Assembly: GCA_029857925.1 (NCBI GenBank)
Contig: JAOUGF010000058.1
Location: forward strand, 1-8,986
Origin: Gammaproteobacteria bacterium
GTDB taxonomy: Bacteria > Pseudomonadota > Gammaproteobacteria > S012-40
Reading direction: 5' to 3'
DNA length: 8,986 nucleotides
The notes beneath the pieces are model-generated. The model was not told the origin of the DNA. It ran no database searches and saw nothing but the letters and a program-made list of their open reading frames with translations. Within the stretch, counting starts at the first letter, position 1. Each line of letters begins with the position of its first letter. Below are positions 1 through 6,409 of this stretch, in pieces. A program made the position numbers and the translations under genes.

Positions 1-2579
1 GTTTACTCGAAAATTACCTTGGAAAAATAAAAGACGCAAACATTTCCGCCGATGTGCAAGCGTTTAGAATATTGACTGATTTTTGCTCCACCGTGAATGT
101 ATTATTGCTTGGATTGCGTTCACCATTTCCGCGTCCGGTTGATACACAGGCATTACAGCGGGCGCTAATGGATAGCGCGTCCGCGCTGAAATTGTCGAGC
201 GTAAAGCAGGTACAGACTGAATCTGCGGAAGAAGGGCAGTCGCTGTTGGATATATTTTTAGATGAAGTGCAGAAATTATCAGAAGGAATTGAATACGTAA
301 TCGCGTTGTTGGATGATGATCGTCGCAGAAGCGAGGGTGTTGCGGAATTATTAAGAATAATACATACCATCAAAGGGGGGGCGCGCGTTGCAGGTATAAA
401 ACCTGTGGGTGATCTGGCGCATGCGTTGGAGTCCTTGTTGGAGACAATCAATGATAAGCAGCTGCTGATTGGGCCGCAGGTGAAAAATGCGGTTACCCGT
501 TCTATTGATGCATTGTTGGATATGATTGAAGAGGTGAGACGCGGCGAAACACCGCGCAGCGATAGTCGCCTGCTAGTATCGTTGTCGGTATTGAAAAACG
601 AAAACAGCAACGAAAGTCGGTCGCACCCATCGCCGCAGACCAGCGCGTCTATTGATCATAGTTCCGGCGATTCACCCGTTGCGGAGAATTCGGCAGTTGT
701 TGAATATGTGTTTGACAATCAAACCTCGCTTGCAGATACCGCGCTCAATGAAGATGCAAAGAAAAAAGCGGAGCCGCTGCGCGTGGACGCGGAGGATTTA
801 GATCAATTGGTGAATTATGCCGGTGAAGGCAATATCCAATTTACGCACATGGAGACGCAATTCAGGACATTTAAAGCGTTGGTGACGGAATTTGACCGCA
901 TGTTATTCAAATTGCGTGAGCAGGTAAGAGAAGTAGAGAAAAACAGCGACCAATCCGGTATCACGCGTTCTTCCCGGGGGGATAATTCAGATCCCTTGGA
1001 TTTGCAACATTTTACGGAACAACATCAAGCGATAGGGGACCTTGCAAGCAGTATCGGAGAGCTGGCTGGATTGCACGGAAGTTTTATAAAATTGTTTCAT
1101 GACACCAATTCCATGTTGGCCCAACAAACAAAAGTACATCGTAGCCTGCATGAAGGCCTGCTGAGCGCGCGTATGGTGCCTTTTGGCCGACAAGCGCAAC
1201 GGCTACAGCGATTGGTACGTAAAACGGCAGATGAATTAGGCAAAAAAGCCCGCCTAAACTTGGAAGGGGTAGAGGGGAAACTTGACCGCGTACTTTTGGA
1301 CCGCTTGATGGGTCCGCTAGAACATATTTTGCGCAATGCGTTGGCGCATGGCATTGAGAGTGAAAACGTTAGACGTGAGTCAGGTAAACCGCGGGAAGGC
1401 TTGGTTACCGTGCGCCTGCGTAAGGATGGTCAGAATAATATTCTCGAAGTCGTCGACGACGGGGCTGGAATAGATTTGTTGGCGGTGCGTGCAAAGGCCC
1501 TGGAAAAGGGGTTGGTGCGTGCGGAGCAAGTTTTATCACATGAAGAATTGATACATCTGATTTTGGAGCCTGGGTTTAGCACTGCGAAAGTAGTGACACA
1601 GTTAGCAGGTCGTGGTGTCGGATTGGACGCCGCAAATCGCGAAATATTGCAGATGGGAGGCAGTCTTCAGGTGGAAAGCAGAGGAGGACAGGGTACGACC
1701 TTTACGATTGTATTGCCGTTTACAATGGCGATGCATCGTGTCGTATTGATCCGTCACGGAGATCAAATTTTTGCGATACCTTCGACGAATATCGAACATA
1801 TTGAAAATAATGTCGGAACTGAGTTGTTGGAACGCATGAACAAGGCAAGTAATCCAACCTACGCTTATATGGGTACGGCTTATCACTATTGGCCAATGGG
1901 TGCGCTGATTAGTGAAGCGGTAGCGCGTCCTGTCGTCAACAGGCATCCGCTGGTGCTGGTAAAGCACGGAGACTACCATGCGGCGTTGCTTGTGGATGAA
2001 GTGTTGGGAGAGCGAGAAATTTTTATCAAACCGGCGGGCGCGCATTTGCAGCACATACCCTATATTACGGGCGCCACCGTGTTGGGTGACGGTCGCGTCG
2101 CGCTAATACTCGATGTGATGCGACTGTTTCGAGTGTCTCCGCAGCGTGGCGAAAGCGAAGTTGACAGCCCTGTCGCCGCGGAATTCAATGATGAAACACT
2201 GAAGGTGCTGGTGGTGGATGATTCCGTGACAGTGAGGAAGGTAACGGAGAGATTTTTAGCGCGACATCAGATGAATGTATCAACAGCTAAAGACGGCATA
2301 GAGGCCTTGCAGCGCCTCGAAGAAAAACATCCTGATATTGTTTTGCTTGATATTGAAATGCCGCGAATGGATGGATTTGAATTTACAAAGCGCATACGAC
2401 ACGATCAACGGTGGCAGGGATTGCCTATCATCATGATATCCTCGCGTAGTAGCCCGAAACATATCAGTCATGCTGAAGAACTCGGCGTCAATTTGTTTTT
2501 AGGGAAGCCTTACCAAGAGACGGATTTGTTGGATCATATTTATCGGTTGACCAGTCACGCAGGTGAGAGAGGACATTAA
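1..2579 (+). CDS. chpA: ChpA/PilL-type CheA hybrid histidine kinase, 3' part (5' end outside window)
   Basis: Cytoplasmic sensor kinase of the Chp/Pil chemosensory system, which in relatives controls type IV pilus activity. The frame is open to the left edge (first full codon at 3), so the GTG at 54 is probably not the real start; pseudomonad ChpA is far longer. Numbered from that GTG, 841 residues are visible: an Hpt domain (about 63-160) with the phosphorylatable H104 in HTIKGGAR; a polar linker to about 240; a CheA-like dimerisation helix pair (about 243-375); an ATPase domain with N428 in the N box, the G1 box DDGAGID (468-474), PGFSTA (506-511) and the G2 box GRGVGLD; a CheW domain (about 557-695); and a C-terminal receiver (about 717-835) with acidic D722/D723, phosphoacceptor D766, S796 and K818. 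All catalytic residues are present, so it looks active. The Hpt-CheA-CheW-receiver order separates it from plain CheA, which usually lacks the receiver. It is followed after 2 nt by chpC, so the two are co-transcribed. Confidence 0.93.
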   Translation, partial: LLENYLGKIKDANISADVQAFRILTDFCSTVNVLLLGLRSPFPRPVDTQALQRALMDSASALKLSSVKQVQTESAEEGQSLLDIFLDEVQKLSEGIEYVIALLDDDRRRSEGVAELLRIIHTIKGGARVAGIKPVGDLAHALESLLETINDKQLLIGPQVKNAVTRSIDALLDMIEEVRRGETPRSDSRLLVSLSVLKNENSNESRSHPSPQTSASIDHSSGDSPVAENSAVVEYVFDNQTSLADTALNEDAKKKAEPLRVDAEDLDQLVNYAGEGNIQFTHMETQFRTFKALVTEFDRMLFKLREQVREVEKNSDQSGITRSSRGDNSDPLDLQHFTEQHQAIGDLASSIGELAGLHGSFIKLFHDTNSMLAQQTKVHRSLHEGLLSARMVPFGRQAQRLQRLVRKTADELGKKARLNLEGVEGKLDRVLLDRLMGPLEHILRNALAHGIESENVRRESGKPREGLVTVRLRKDGQNNILEVVDDGAGIDLLAVRAKALEKGLVRAEQVLSHEELIHLILEPGFSTAKVVTQLAGRGVGLDAANREILQMGGSLQVESRGGQGTTFTIVLPFTMAMHRVVLIRHGDQIFAIPSTNIEHIENNVGTELLERMNKASNPTYAYMGTAYHYWPMGALISEAVARPVVNRHPLVLVKHGDYHAALLVDEVLGEREIFIKPAGAHLQHIPYITGATVLGDGRVALILDVMRLFRVSPQRGESEVDSPVAAEFNDETLKVLVVDDSVTVRKVTERFLARHQMNVSTAKDGIEALQRLEEKHPDIVLLDIEMPRMDGFEFTKRIRHDQRWQGLPIIMISSRSSPKHISHAEELGVNLFLGKPYQETDLLDHIYRLTSHAGERGH

Positions 2580-2581
2580 TT

Positions 2582-3088
2582 ATGTCGAGTGAAACTGCAA
2601 TGCAAGTTTCCTGTCTGATGATTCCACTTGAGAAATATAGTCTGCTGGTGCCCGCGTCAACCACCGTCGAAATCTATCGCGTCGCGATATCGGTAAAGTG
2701 GTGCCAAGTCAGCGCCGGTTACTTGAGCGAAATACAATGGCGTGGACAATGGATACCGTTATTAGCATTGGAAAATGCGGGCTTGGCACAAGCAAGAAGT
2801 ACAAATCTTCCGATGCGGGTTGTGGTCATGCGCAGCGTTTTGAGTAAAACAGAACCGCGCATTTACGCGATACTCAGCAATGATATGCCAAAATTAATCG
2901 CTGTGGACGCACATAATGCTGCGCCGGTAAACGGGCCGCAGGATGCGCATGCTTTCGCGAGTAGTTTTGTTAGTATCGATGGCGAACTGGCGTGGGTGCC
3001 CAATTTGGAAAAAATAGAAACCGCGTTGACACAAGCGCTGCGCCAACAGAGGGCGCAGCGGGAAACTGAATCGTTGGTTGATGTTTAA
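2582..3088 (+). CDS. chpC: CheW-like coupling protein, ChpC type
   Basis: A 168-residue single-domain CheW-like protein. CheW proteins couple chemoreceptors to the CheA-type kinase; ChpC is the accessory CheW homologue found next to ChpA in pseudomonads and relatives. The assignment rests on size, position directly after the kinase, and a CheW-like fold pattern: an N-terminal strand (QVSCLMIPL, 8-16), the LLVP strand (21-24), the segment IQWRGQWIPLLALE (51-64), which resembles the CheW W-x-G-x-x-IPL hallmark, and a late hydrophobic SFVSIDGELAWVPNLEKI (128-145). No second domain is seen, and the last 20 residues are charged and Gln/Arg-rich. The start is ATG 2582, with GAGAGGA (2567-2573) 8 nt upstream inside the end of chpA, which implies translational coupling. 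Its stop overlaps the stop of the convergent minus-strand gene. The CheW-family call is firm; the ChpC name rests mostly on context. Confidence 0.8.
   Translation: MSSETAMQVSCLMIPLEKYSLLVPASTTVEIYRVAISVKWCQVSAGYLSEIQWRGQWIPLLALENAGLAQARSTNLPMRVVVMRSVLSKTEPRIYAILSNDMPKLIAVDAHNAAPVNGPQDAHAFASSFVSIDGELAWVPNLEKIETALTQALRQQRAQRETESLVDV
3036..3060. other. 9-bp GC-rich hairpin in the 3' end of chpC
   Basis: CGCTGCGCC (3036-3044) is perfectly complementary to GGCGCAGCG (3052-3060), with a 7-nt loop. It lies 25 nt before the chpC stop and just beyond the stop of the convergent minus-strand gene. There is no convergent intergenic space, so any 3'-end structure for either transcript has to lie inside coding DNA, and this stem is suitably placed for the minus-strand transcript. 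Neither strand has a T-run directly after it, so it is not a canonical intrinsic terminator. It may only reflect the codons for the Leu-Arg-Gln-Gln-Arg-Ala-Gln-Arg tail. Confidence 0.4.
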
Positions 3089-4275
3089 TGCCTGGGTTTT
3101 CCTAATACATCCGCCAATAATTCGGGAAGTTTTGTCTGCAATTTCGGGCGTAGATTGCTGTTGAGTCCGTTTGCGAATTGTTCCAATAATGGCGGGAGCG
3201 TTTCATCTATTGCAGCGAGTACCATGGCTTCGATTTTGCTGCCGAGTTGGGCGTGCAAATCACGCGTCAGCGTATCCACCGTTTCACTAATAAGTTGATC
3301 GATCTTACGGTACATCTGTTGTTGTAGTTCACCGGCCAAGGTGTTGGCAACCGCCGCGCCCAAAGGGTTATTGGGCATAGGCGCGTCCATCGAAGGGGTG
3401 CCTGGTGTTGCCGTTAATTGCGGAGCGGGATTGTTCGATTCAGCTATTTTCGGTTCACTTAGGTTGATCGTTCCGAGTGAGCGTTCAAATGTCTCTTGTT
3501 CGTCCAAGCGTAAACGTTCGATCAACGCGGACGTAGAGCTGGTAGGCGGTTCATTGAAATCTGCAGGTGGTGCGGCCTGGGTGAATTCCAAGGGTTCATC
3601 CGGTGGCGCGGCGTCTATGGTATCGGGCAGATGTTGTAACGCGACTTCAGGCGGCATGTCGTCATTGATGGTTTGTGCGACCGAGACTGAGACCGGTTGT
3701 GTGGGCGCGTTTAACAAGGCCAGGAGTGCTGCGTCATCTAATACCTCGGTGCCTTCCGAGTTTTGCAACGGATCAGGCTCCACCGCTAGACTTAAGCGTG
3801 ATACGGTTTCAATAGCGATTTCAGCAAGAGTGGCCGGGGGCGAGGATGGTGGGGCAGACCTTTCTTTAGTGACCAGTGATAATGATGGCGCGGCCGGGCG
3901 TGTCTCAGTTGCAAACCCTAGGCGTGATGGCGAACTATGGGCGCTGAGCGCAGTAGCTGCAGCCTCATTCAGTTGTTCCGGTAGCGCTATGATGCTATTA
4001 ATTTCCGGGATATCACCCTCGCCCTTGGTAGGGATGGAAGGGGTAGGATCCACCGCAATTGCATCCATTAATAATGGAATGTCCTCGCTGCTGGCGAGCA
4101 GGGGGTCACCCACCTTGCGCACCGGTGTATTGCCAACGCTGGGTGTGGCTCGCTCATGTTCAGTCGCAGCGGCGAGGTCACCGAGCGTAAGGCTATCCTC
4201 AGCGTCTATGGCCTGGGGATCCATCGCGATATCGCGTAGGAGGGGAGTGGCACTGATTTCAGATCTTGATTCCAC
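3085..4275 (-). CDS. Pro/Ala-rich, largely disordered protein downstream of holC, function unknown
   Basis: I do not recognise a function. The protein has 396 residues, no Cys, no Trp and a single Tyr. It begins with short motifs PLLRDIAMDP (11-20) and PLLMDAIAVDP (67-77). A long low-complexity linker rich in Pro, Ala, Ser and acidic residues follows (about 80-305), and then a C-terminal segment (about 310-392) that looks mostly amphipathic-helical and is free of Pro until P361. There is no signal peptide or membrane segment, so it is probably cytoplasmic. The start is GTG 4275: its Shine-Dalgarno GAGGA (complement of 4284-4288) lies 8 nt upstream and overlaps the holC stop (TGAGGA), which implies coupling to holC. 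Poorly conserved proteins with IPxLTxVV-like N-terminal motifs occur after holC in other proteobacteria (DUF2486 in Burkholderia, from memory); a relation is inferred only. A 324-codon frame on the opposite strand (3341-4315) is judged a shadow. The gene is probably real, and its role is open. Confidence 0.72.
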   Translation of the reverse strand: MESRSEISATPLLRDIAMDPQAIDAEDSLTLGDLAAATEHERATPSVGNTPVRKVGDPLLASSEDIPLLMDAIAVDPTPSIPTKGEGDIPEINSIIALPEQLNEAAATALSAHSSPSRLGFATETRPAAPSLSLVTKERSAPPSSPPATLAEIAIETVSRLSLAVEPDPLQNSEGTEVLDDAALLALLNAPTQPVSVSVAQTINDDMPPEVALQHLPDTIDAAPPDEPLEFTQAAPPADFNEPPTSSTSALIERLRLDEQETFERSLGTINLSEPKIAESNNPAPQLTATPGTPSMDAPMPNNPLGAAVANTLAGELQQQMYRKIDQLISETVDTLTRDLHAQLGSKIEAMVLAAIDETLPPLLEQFANGLNSNLRPKLQTKLPELLADVLGKPRH

Positions 4276-4286
4276 AATAGGGTTCC

Positions 4287-4715
4287 TCAGGTCAGATGGT
4301 GTGTGGAGGGCGTGATGCCCTGGTGGCGATAGTGACGATAGCGCTCACGACCCTGCCGGAGGGTCACTTCATGGCCTTCTTCGATGATCTCAACAATACG
4401 TGAAAACCTGTTAAAAAAATCGGGAACATGGTGCGCCAAATTGATCAATACTTGGGCGTCTAGTTCCGGTGGGGCTGACGTACCAATAGTCACGGGTAGC
4501 GTAGGCTCAATCGCTGTAGTTACGCCATGCGGAATAAAACTGCCAGGTCGAAAACTCCATAGCAGGTCATCTAATTGCTTAGCATCATCAGGCGTTTCGA
4601 CATAAATAAATACGCGTTGCTGTGCAGCATAGGCCTTTTCAGTGATGCGGCATGCCACCCGCTGGCGGGCTTGGGGCTCGGCTTGTTGGAGGAGGTAAAA
4701 ATCCACTTGGGTCAT
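4287..4715 (-). CDS. holC: DNA polymerase III subunit chi
   Basis: A 142-residue clamp-loader accessory subunit. Chi pairs with psi and links the replicative polymerase to single-strand-binding protein on the lagging strand. The family pattern runs end to end: VDFYLL (4-9), ACRITEKAY (21-29), VFIYVE (35-40), the signature LLWSFRPGSFIPH (51-63), VLINLAHHVPDFFNRFSRIVEI (89-110; described by its ends VLINLA and FSRIVEI) and the C-terminal GRERYRHYRHQG (122-133). E. coli chi has 147 residues, so this is full length. The start is ATG 4715 with only a weak upstream TAGG, in keeping with a downstream operon position. It lies 42 nt after pepA, the usual gammaproteobacterial order, and its TGA stop is embedded in the ribosome-binding site of the next gene. 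Confidence 0.96.
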   Translation of the reverse strand: MTQVDFYLLQQAEPQARQRVACRITEKAYAAQQRVFIYVETPDDAKQLDDLLWSFRPGSFIPHGVTTAIEPTLPVTIGTSAPPELDAQVLINLAHHVPDFFNRFSRIVEIIEEGHEVTLRQGRERYRHYRHQGITPSTHHLT

Positions 4716-4757
4716 GGTAGGCCTATTGTTTATACCTTGTTGTTAATAAAGCAAAAA

Positions 4758-6272
4758 CTATGCCTTTGATCGCGATTTTTGGGCGGCTCTATCGAGTAGA
4801 TAACGCGCCAATAGCGGTACGGGTCGCCCGGTGGATCCTTTTTCACCACCACCCAACCAGGCCGTACCTGCAATATCCAGATGGGCCCAATGATATTTTT
4901 TGGTAAAACGGGCCAAAAAACAGGCCCCCATAATTGCGCCGGCCTCACGATGCGCCGCGACGTTCGCAATATCGGCGAAATTACTCTTTAAACCCTCTTG
5001 GTATTCTTCCCACAGCGGCAGCTCCCATGCGCGATCTCCGCTTTCTTTACCCGCATGAAGGATTTCATGGCATAACGCATTGTTGTTGCTCAGCAAGCCG
5101 CTGGCATGTTTGCCCAGTGCGACAACGCAAGCTCCGGTAAGGGTCGCAATATCGATAACGGCCTTGGGCTTAAAGCGCTCTACATAGGTCAGCGCGTCAC
5201 ACAAAATCAAACGTCCCTCGGCGTCGGTATTCAGAATTTCAATCGTAAGTCCCGCCAAGCTGGTCACCACGTCGCCCGGCTTGTTGGCGCTGCCGTCCGG
5301 CAGGTTTTCCCTTGCGGGCACGACGCCAATGACATTCAACGGCAATGCGAGGGTGGCGGCGATTTGCAGTGTTGCGATAACCGCTGCGCCCCCGCACATG
5401 TCGAATTTCATTTCATCCATGCCTCCGGGTTGTTTTAGTGAAATACCGCCCGCATCAAACGTAAGCCCCTTGCCGACCAAAACATAAGGGGCCTCATCTT
5501 CCGCCGCGCCTTGATAGGTCATCACGATGAATTTGGGTGGTTGACGGCTGCCTTTGGCGACCGAAAGAAAGGCGCCCATATCTCGGATGTCCGTGTGATC
5601 TGCGTCGTAAACGTTCACTTTGAGTGTCGGCAGACGCTCACCGATGTGTATGGCCTGTTGCGCCAAATAGGTAGGTGTACAAATATTGCCGGGGAGGTTG
5701 CCGAGGTCACGCGCGAGGTTGATGCCCTCGGCGATGGCGGTGACTTCTTTGACGATCTCCTCGCCTTCAAGGACTTCGCGACGACCTGGCACCGTCAACA
5801 CGAAACGGCGCAGTGCATGCCGTGGTGAGTCTTTTTTACTTTTGGTTTGGTCAAATCGATAGATTGCATCATTGGCGGCCAACAGTGCGTGACGAATATT
5901 CCAGCCCAAATCATGGCCTTTGACGCTCAGCTCCGATAGGAAACACACCGCCTCGGTTGCGCCCGTATCTTGCAACGCTTGAAAGGTTTTTAGGATCAGT
6001 TTGCGATATACGACATCGGTCAGTTCGCGTTCCTTACCGCAACCGACCAGTAATACGCGATCGCTGACAACATCGGGTACGTTATGCAACAACAGCGTCT
6101 GCCCTACTTTACCGTCGAGGTCGCCGCGTTTCAAAAGATTGGCGAGGAAACCGCCGCTGGCTTCATCCAGTTTTTGTGCAGCGCTACTTAAGCGCCGCGT
6201 CTCAAAGACGCCCACGACGACGCAGGAGGTACGTTGCTTTTCCGGGGTACCGCTTTTTACTAAAAATTCCAC
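4758..6272 (-). CDS. pepA: Leucyl aminopeptidase (cytosol aminopeptidase, M17)
   Basis: A 504-residue dimetal aminopeptidase that removes N-terminal residues, preferably Leu, from peptides; in the family it forms cytoplasmic hexamers. The metal and catalytic residues are all present: K268 and D273 in GKGLTFDAGG, K280, D291 in KFDM, and D350, E352 and R354 in the signature NTDAEGRL. They sit two positions before their E. coli PepA counterparts, so this is a complete orthologue (503 residues in E. coli). The N-terminal macro-like domain covers about 1-165. The start is GTG 6272 (MEFLVKSGTPEKQR, typical of the family), with Shine-Dalgarno GAGGT (complement of 6279-6283) 6 nt upstream. The stop is TAG. 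It is first in the cluster with holC and the disordered protein. In E. coli PepA also binds DNA (Xer recombination, carAB control); nothing in this sequence shows whether that holds here. Confidence 0.98.
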   Translation of the reverse strand: MEFLVKSGTPEKQRTSCVVVGVFETRRLSSAAQKLDEASGGFLANLLKRGDLDGKVGQTLLLHNVPDVVSDRVLLVGCGKERELTDVVYRKLILKTFQALQDTGATEAVCFLSELSVKGHDLGWNIRHALLAANDAIYRFDQTKSKKDSPRHALRRFVLTVPGRREVLEGEEIVKEVTAIAEGINLARDLGNLPGNICTPTYLAQQAIHIGERLPTLKVNVYDADHTDIRDMGAFLSVAKGSRQPPKFIVMTYQGAAEDEAPYVLVGKGLTFDAGGISLKQPGGMDEMKFDMCGGAAVIATLQIAATLALPLNVIGVVPARENLPDGSANKPGDVVTSLAGLTIEILNTDAEGRLILCDALTYVERFKPKAVIDIATLTGACVVALGKHASGLLSNNNALCHEILHAGKESGDRAWELPLWEEYQEGLKSNFADIANVAAHREAGAIMGACFLARFTKKYHWAHLDIAGTAWLGGGEKGSTGRPVPLLARYLLDRAAQKSRSKA

Positions 6273-6295
6273 AAGTTGACCTCATACGCAATGCT

Positions 6296-6310
6296 CCGGC
6301 GAGGGGCCGG
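6296..6310. other. Small GC hairpin in the pepA leader
   Basis: CCGGC (6296-6300) and GCCGG (6306-6310) form a perfect 5-bp GC stem around the 5-nt loop GAGGG, 23 nt upstream of the pepA start. It has no T-run on either strand, so it is not a terminator. It would lie in the pepA mRNA leader, above the Shine-Dalgarno sequence. It is short and may be accidental. Confidence 0.3.
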
Positions 6311-6315
6311 GAACG

Positions 6316-6324
6316 TGATAGAAT
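6316..6324 (+). promoter_or_regulatory. Candidate extended -10 promoter for lptF-lptG
   Basis: TGATAGAAT matches the extended -10 form TGnTATAAT with one mismatch in the hexamer (TAGAAT). No good -35 box lies 16-18 nt upstream (the site reads CCGGCG), which is tolerated at extended -10 promoters. It would start transcription near 6331, giving a leader of about 80 nt that opens directly into the palindrome at 6336-6377. On the opposite strand a much weaker pair for pepA, TAGTCA (complement of 6351-6356) and TATTGT (complement of 6328-6333) with a 17-nt spacer, each matches 4 of 6 positions. Both are predictions by eye. Confidence 0.35.
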
Positions 6325-6335
6325 GAAACAATATC

Positions 6336-6377
6336 CGTGCTAATAGCCGTTGACTAACGGAAACGCTATTCAGCACG
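6336..6377. promoter_or_regulatory. 42-nt imperfect palindrome in the pepA-lptF divergent region
   Basis: The left arm CGTGCTAATAGC (6336-6347) pairs with the right arm GCTATTCAGCACG (6365-6377), giving 12 base pairs with a single bulged C at 6371. Inside the loop, CGTT (6348-6351) and AACG (6356-6359) form a further 4-bp stem around GACT, leaving GAAAC (6360-6364) as a one-sided bulge. It ends 33 nt before the lptF start and has no T-run on either side, so it is not a terminator. It could be an mRNA stem in the lptF leader, a protein-binding operator between the divergent genes, or a small dispersed palindromic repeat. The structure is plain in the sequence; its role is inferred. Confidence 0.6.
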
Positions 6378-6409
6378 CTTACAACCGAGACATCGACATT
6401 GGCTAAGGC

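Noticed and set aside
54..56. GTG as true start of the ChpA-like gene
   Set aside because: The frame is open to the window edge, no Shine-Dalgarno is evident before the GTG, and family members carry long additional N-terminal regions.
4225..4236. Perfect 12-bp palindrome CGCGATATCGCG
   Set aside because: It lies in coding sequence for the conserved RDIAM segment and is explained by codons; there is no second copy or other sign of an operator.
3341..4315. Long open frame of 324 codons on the + strand opposite the holC-linked gene
   Set aside because: Its product is Ser/Gly-rich with no recognisable domain, it would start inside nothing operonic, and the minus-strand frame has a well-placed ribosome-binding site overlapping the holC stop. 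It looks like a mirror of that gene's biased codons.
4716..4757. Possible promoter or terminator in the holC-pepA gap
   Set aside because: The 42-nt gap is AT-rich but shows no stem and no convincing -35/-10 pair; holC is more simply read from pepA.
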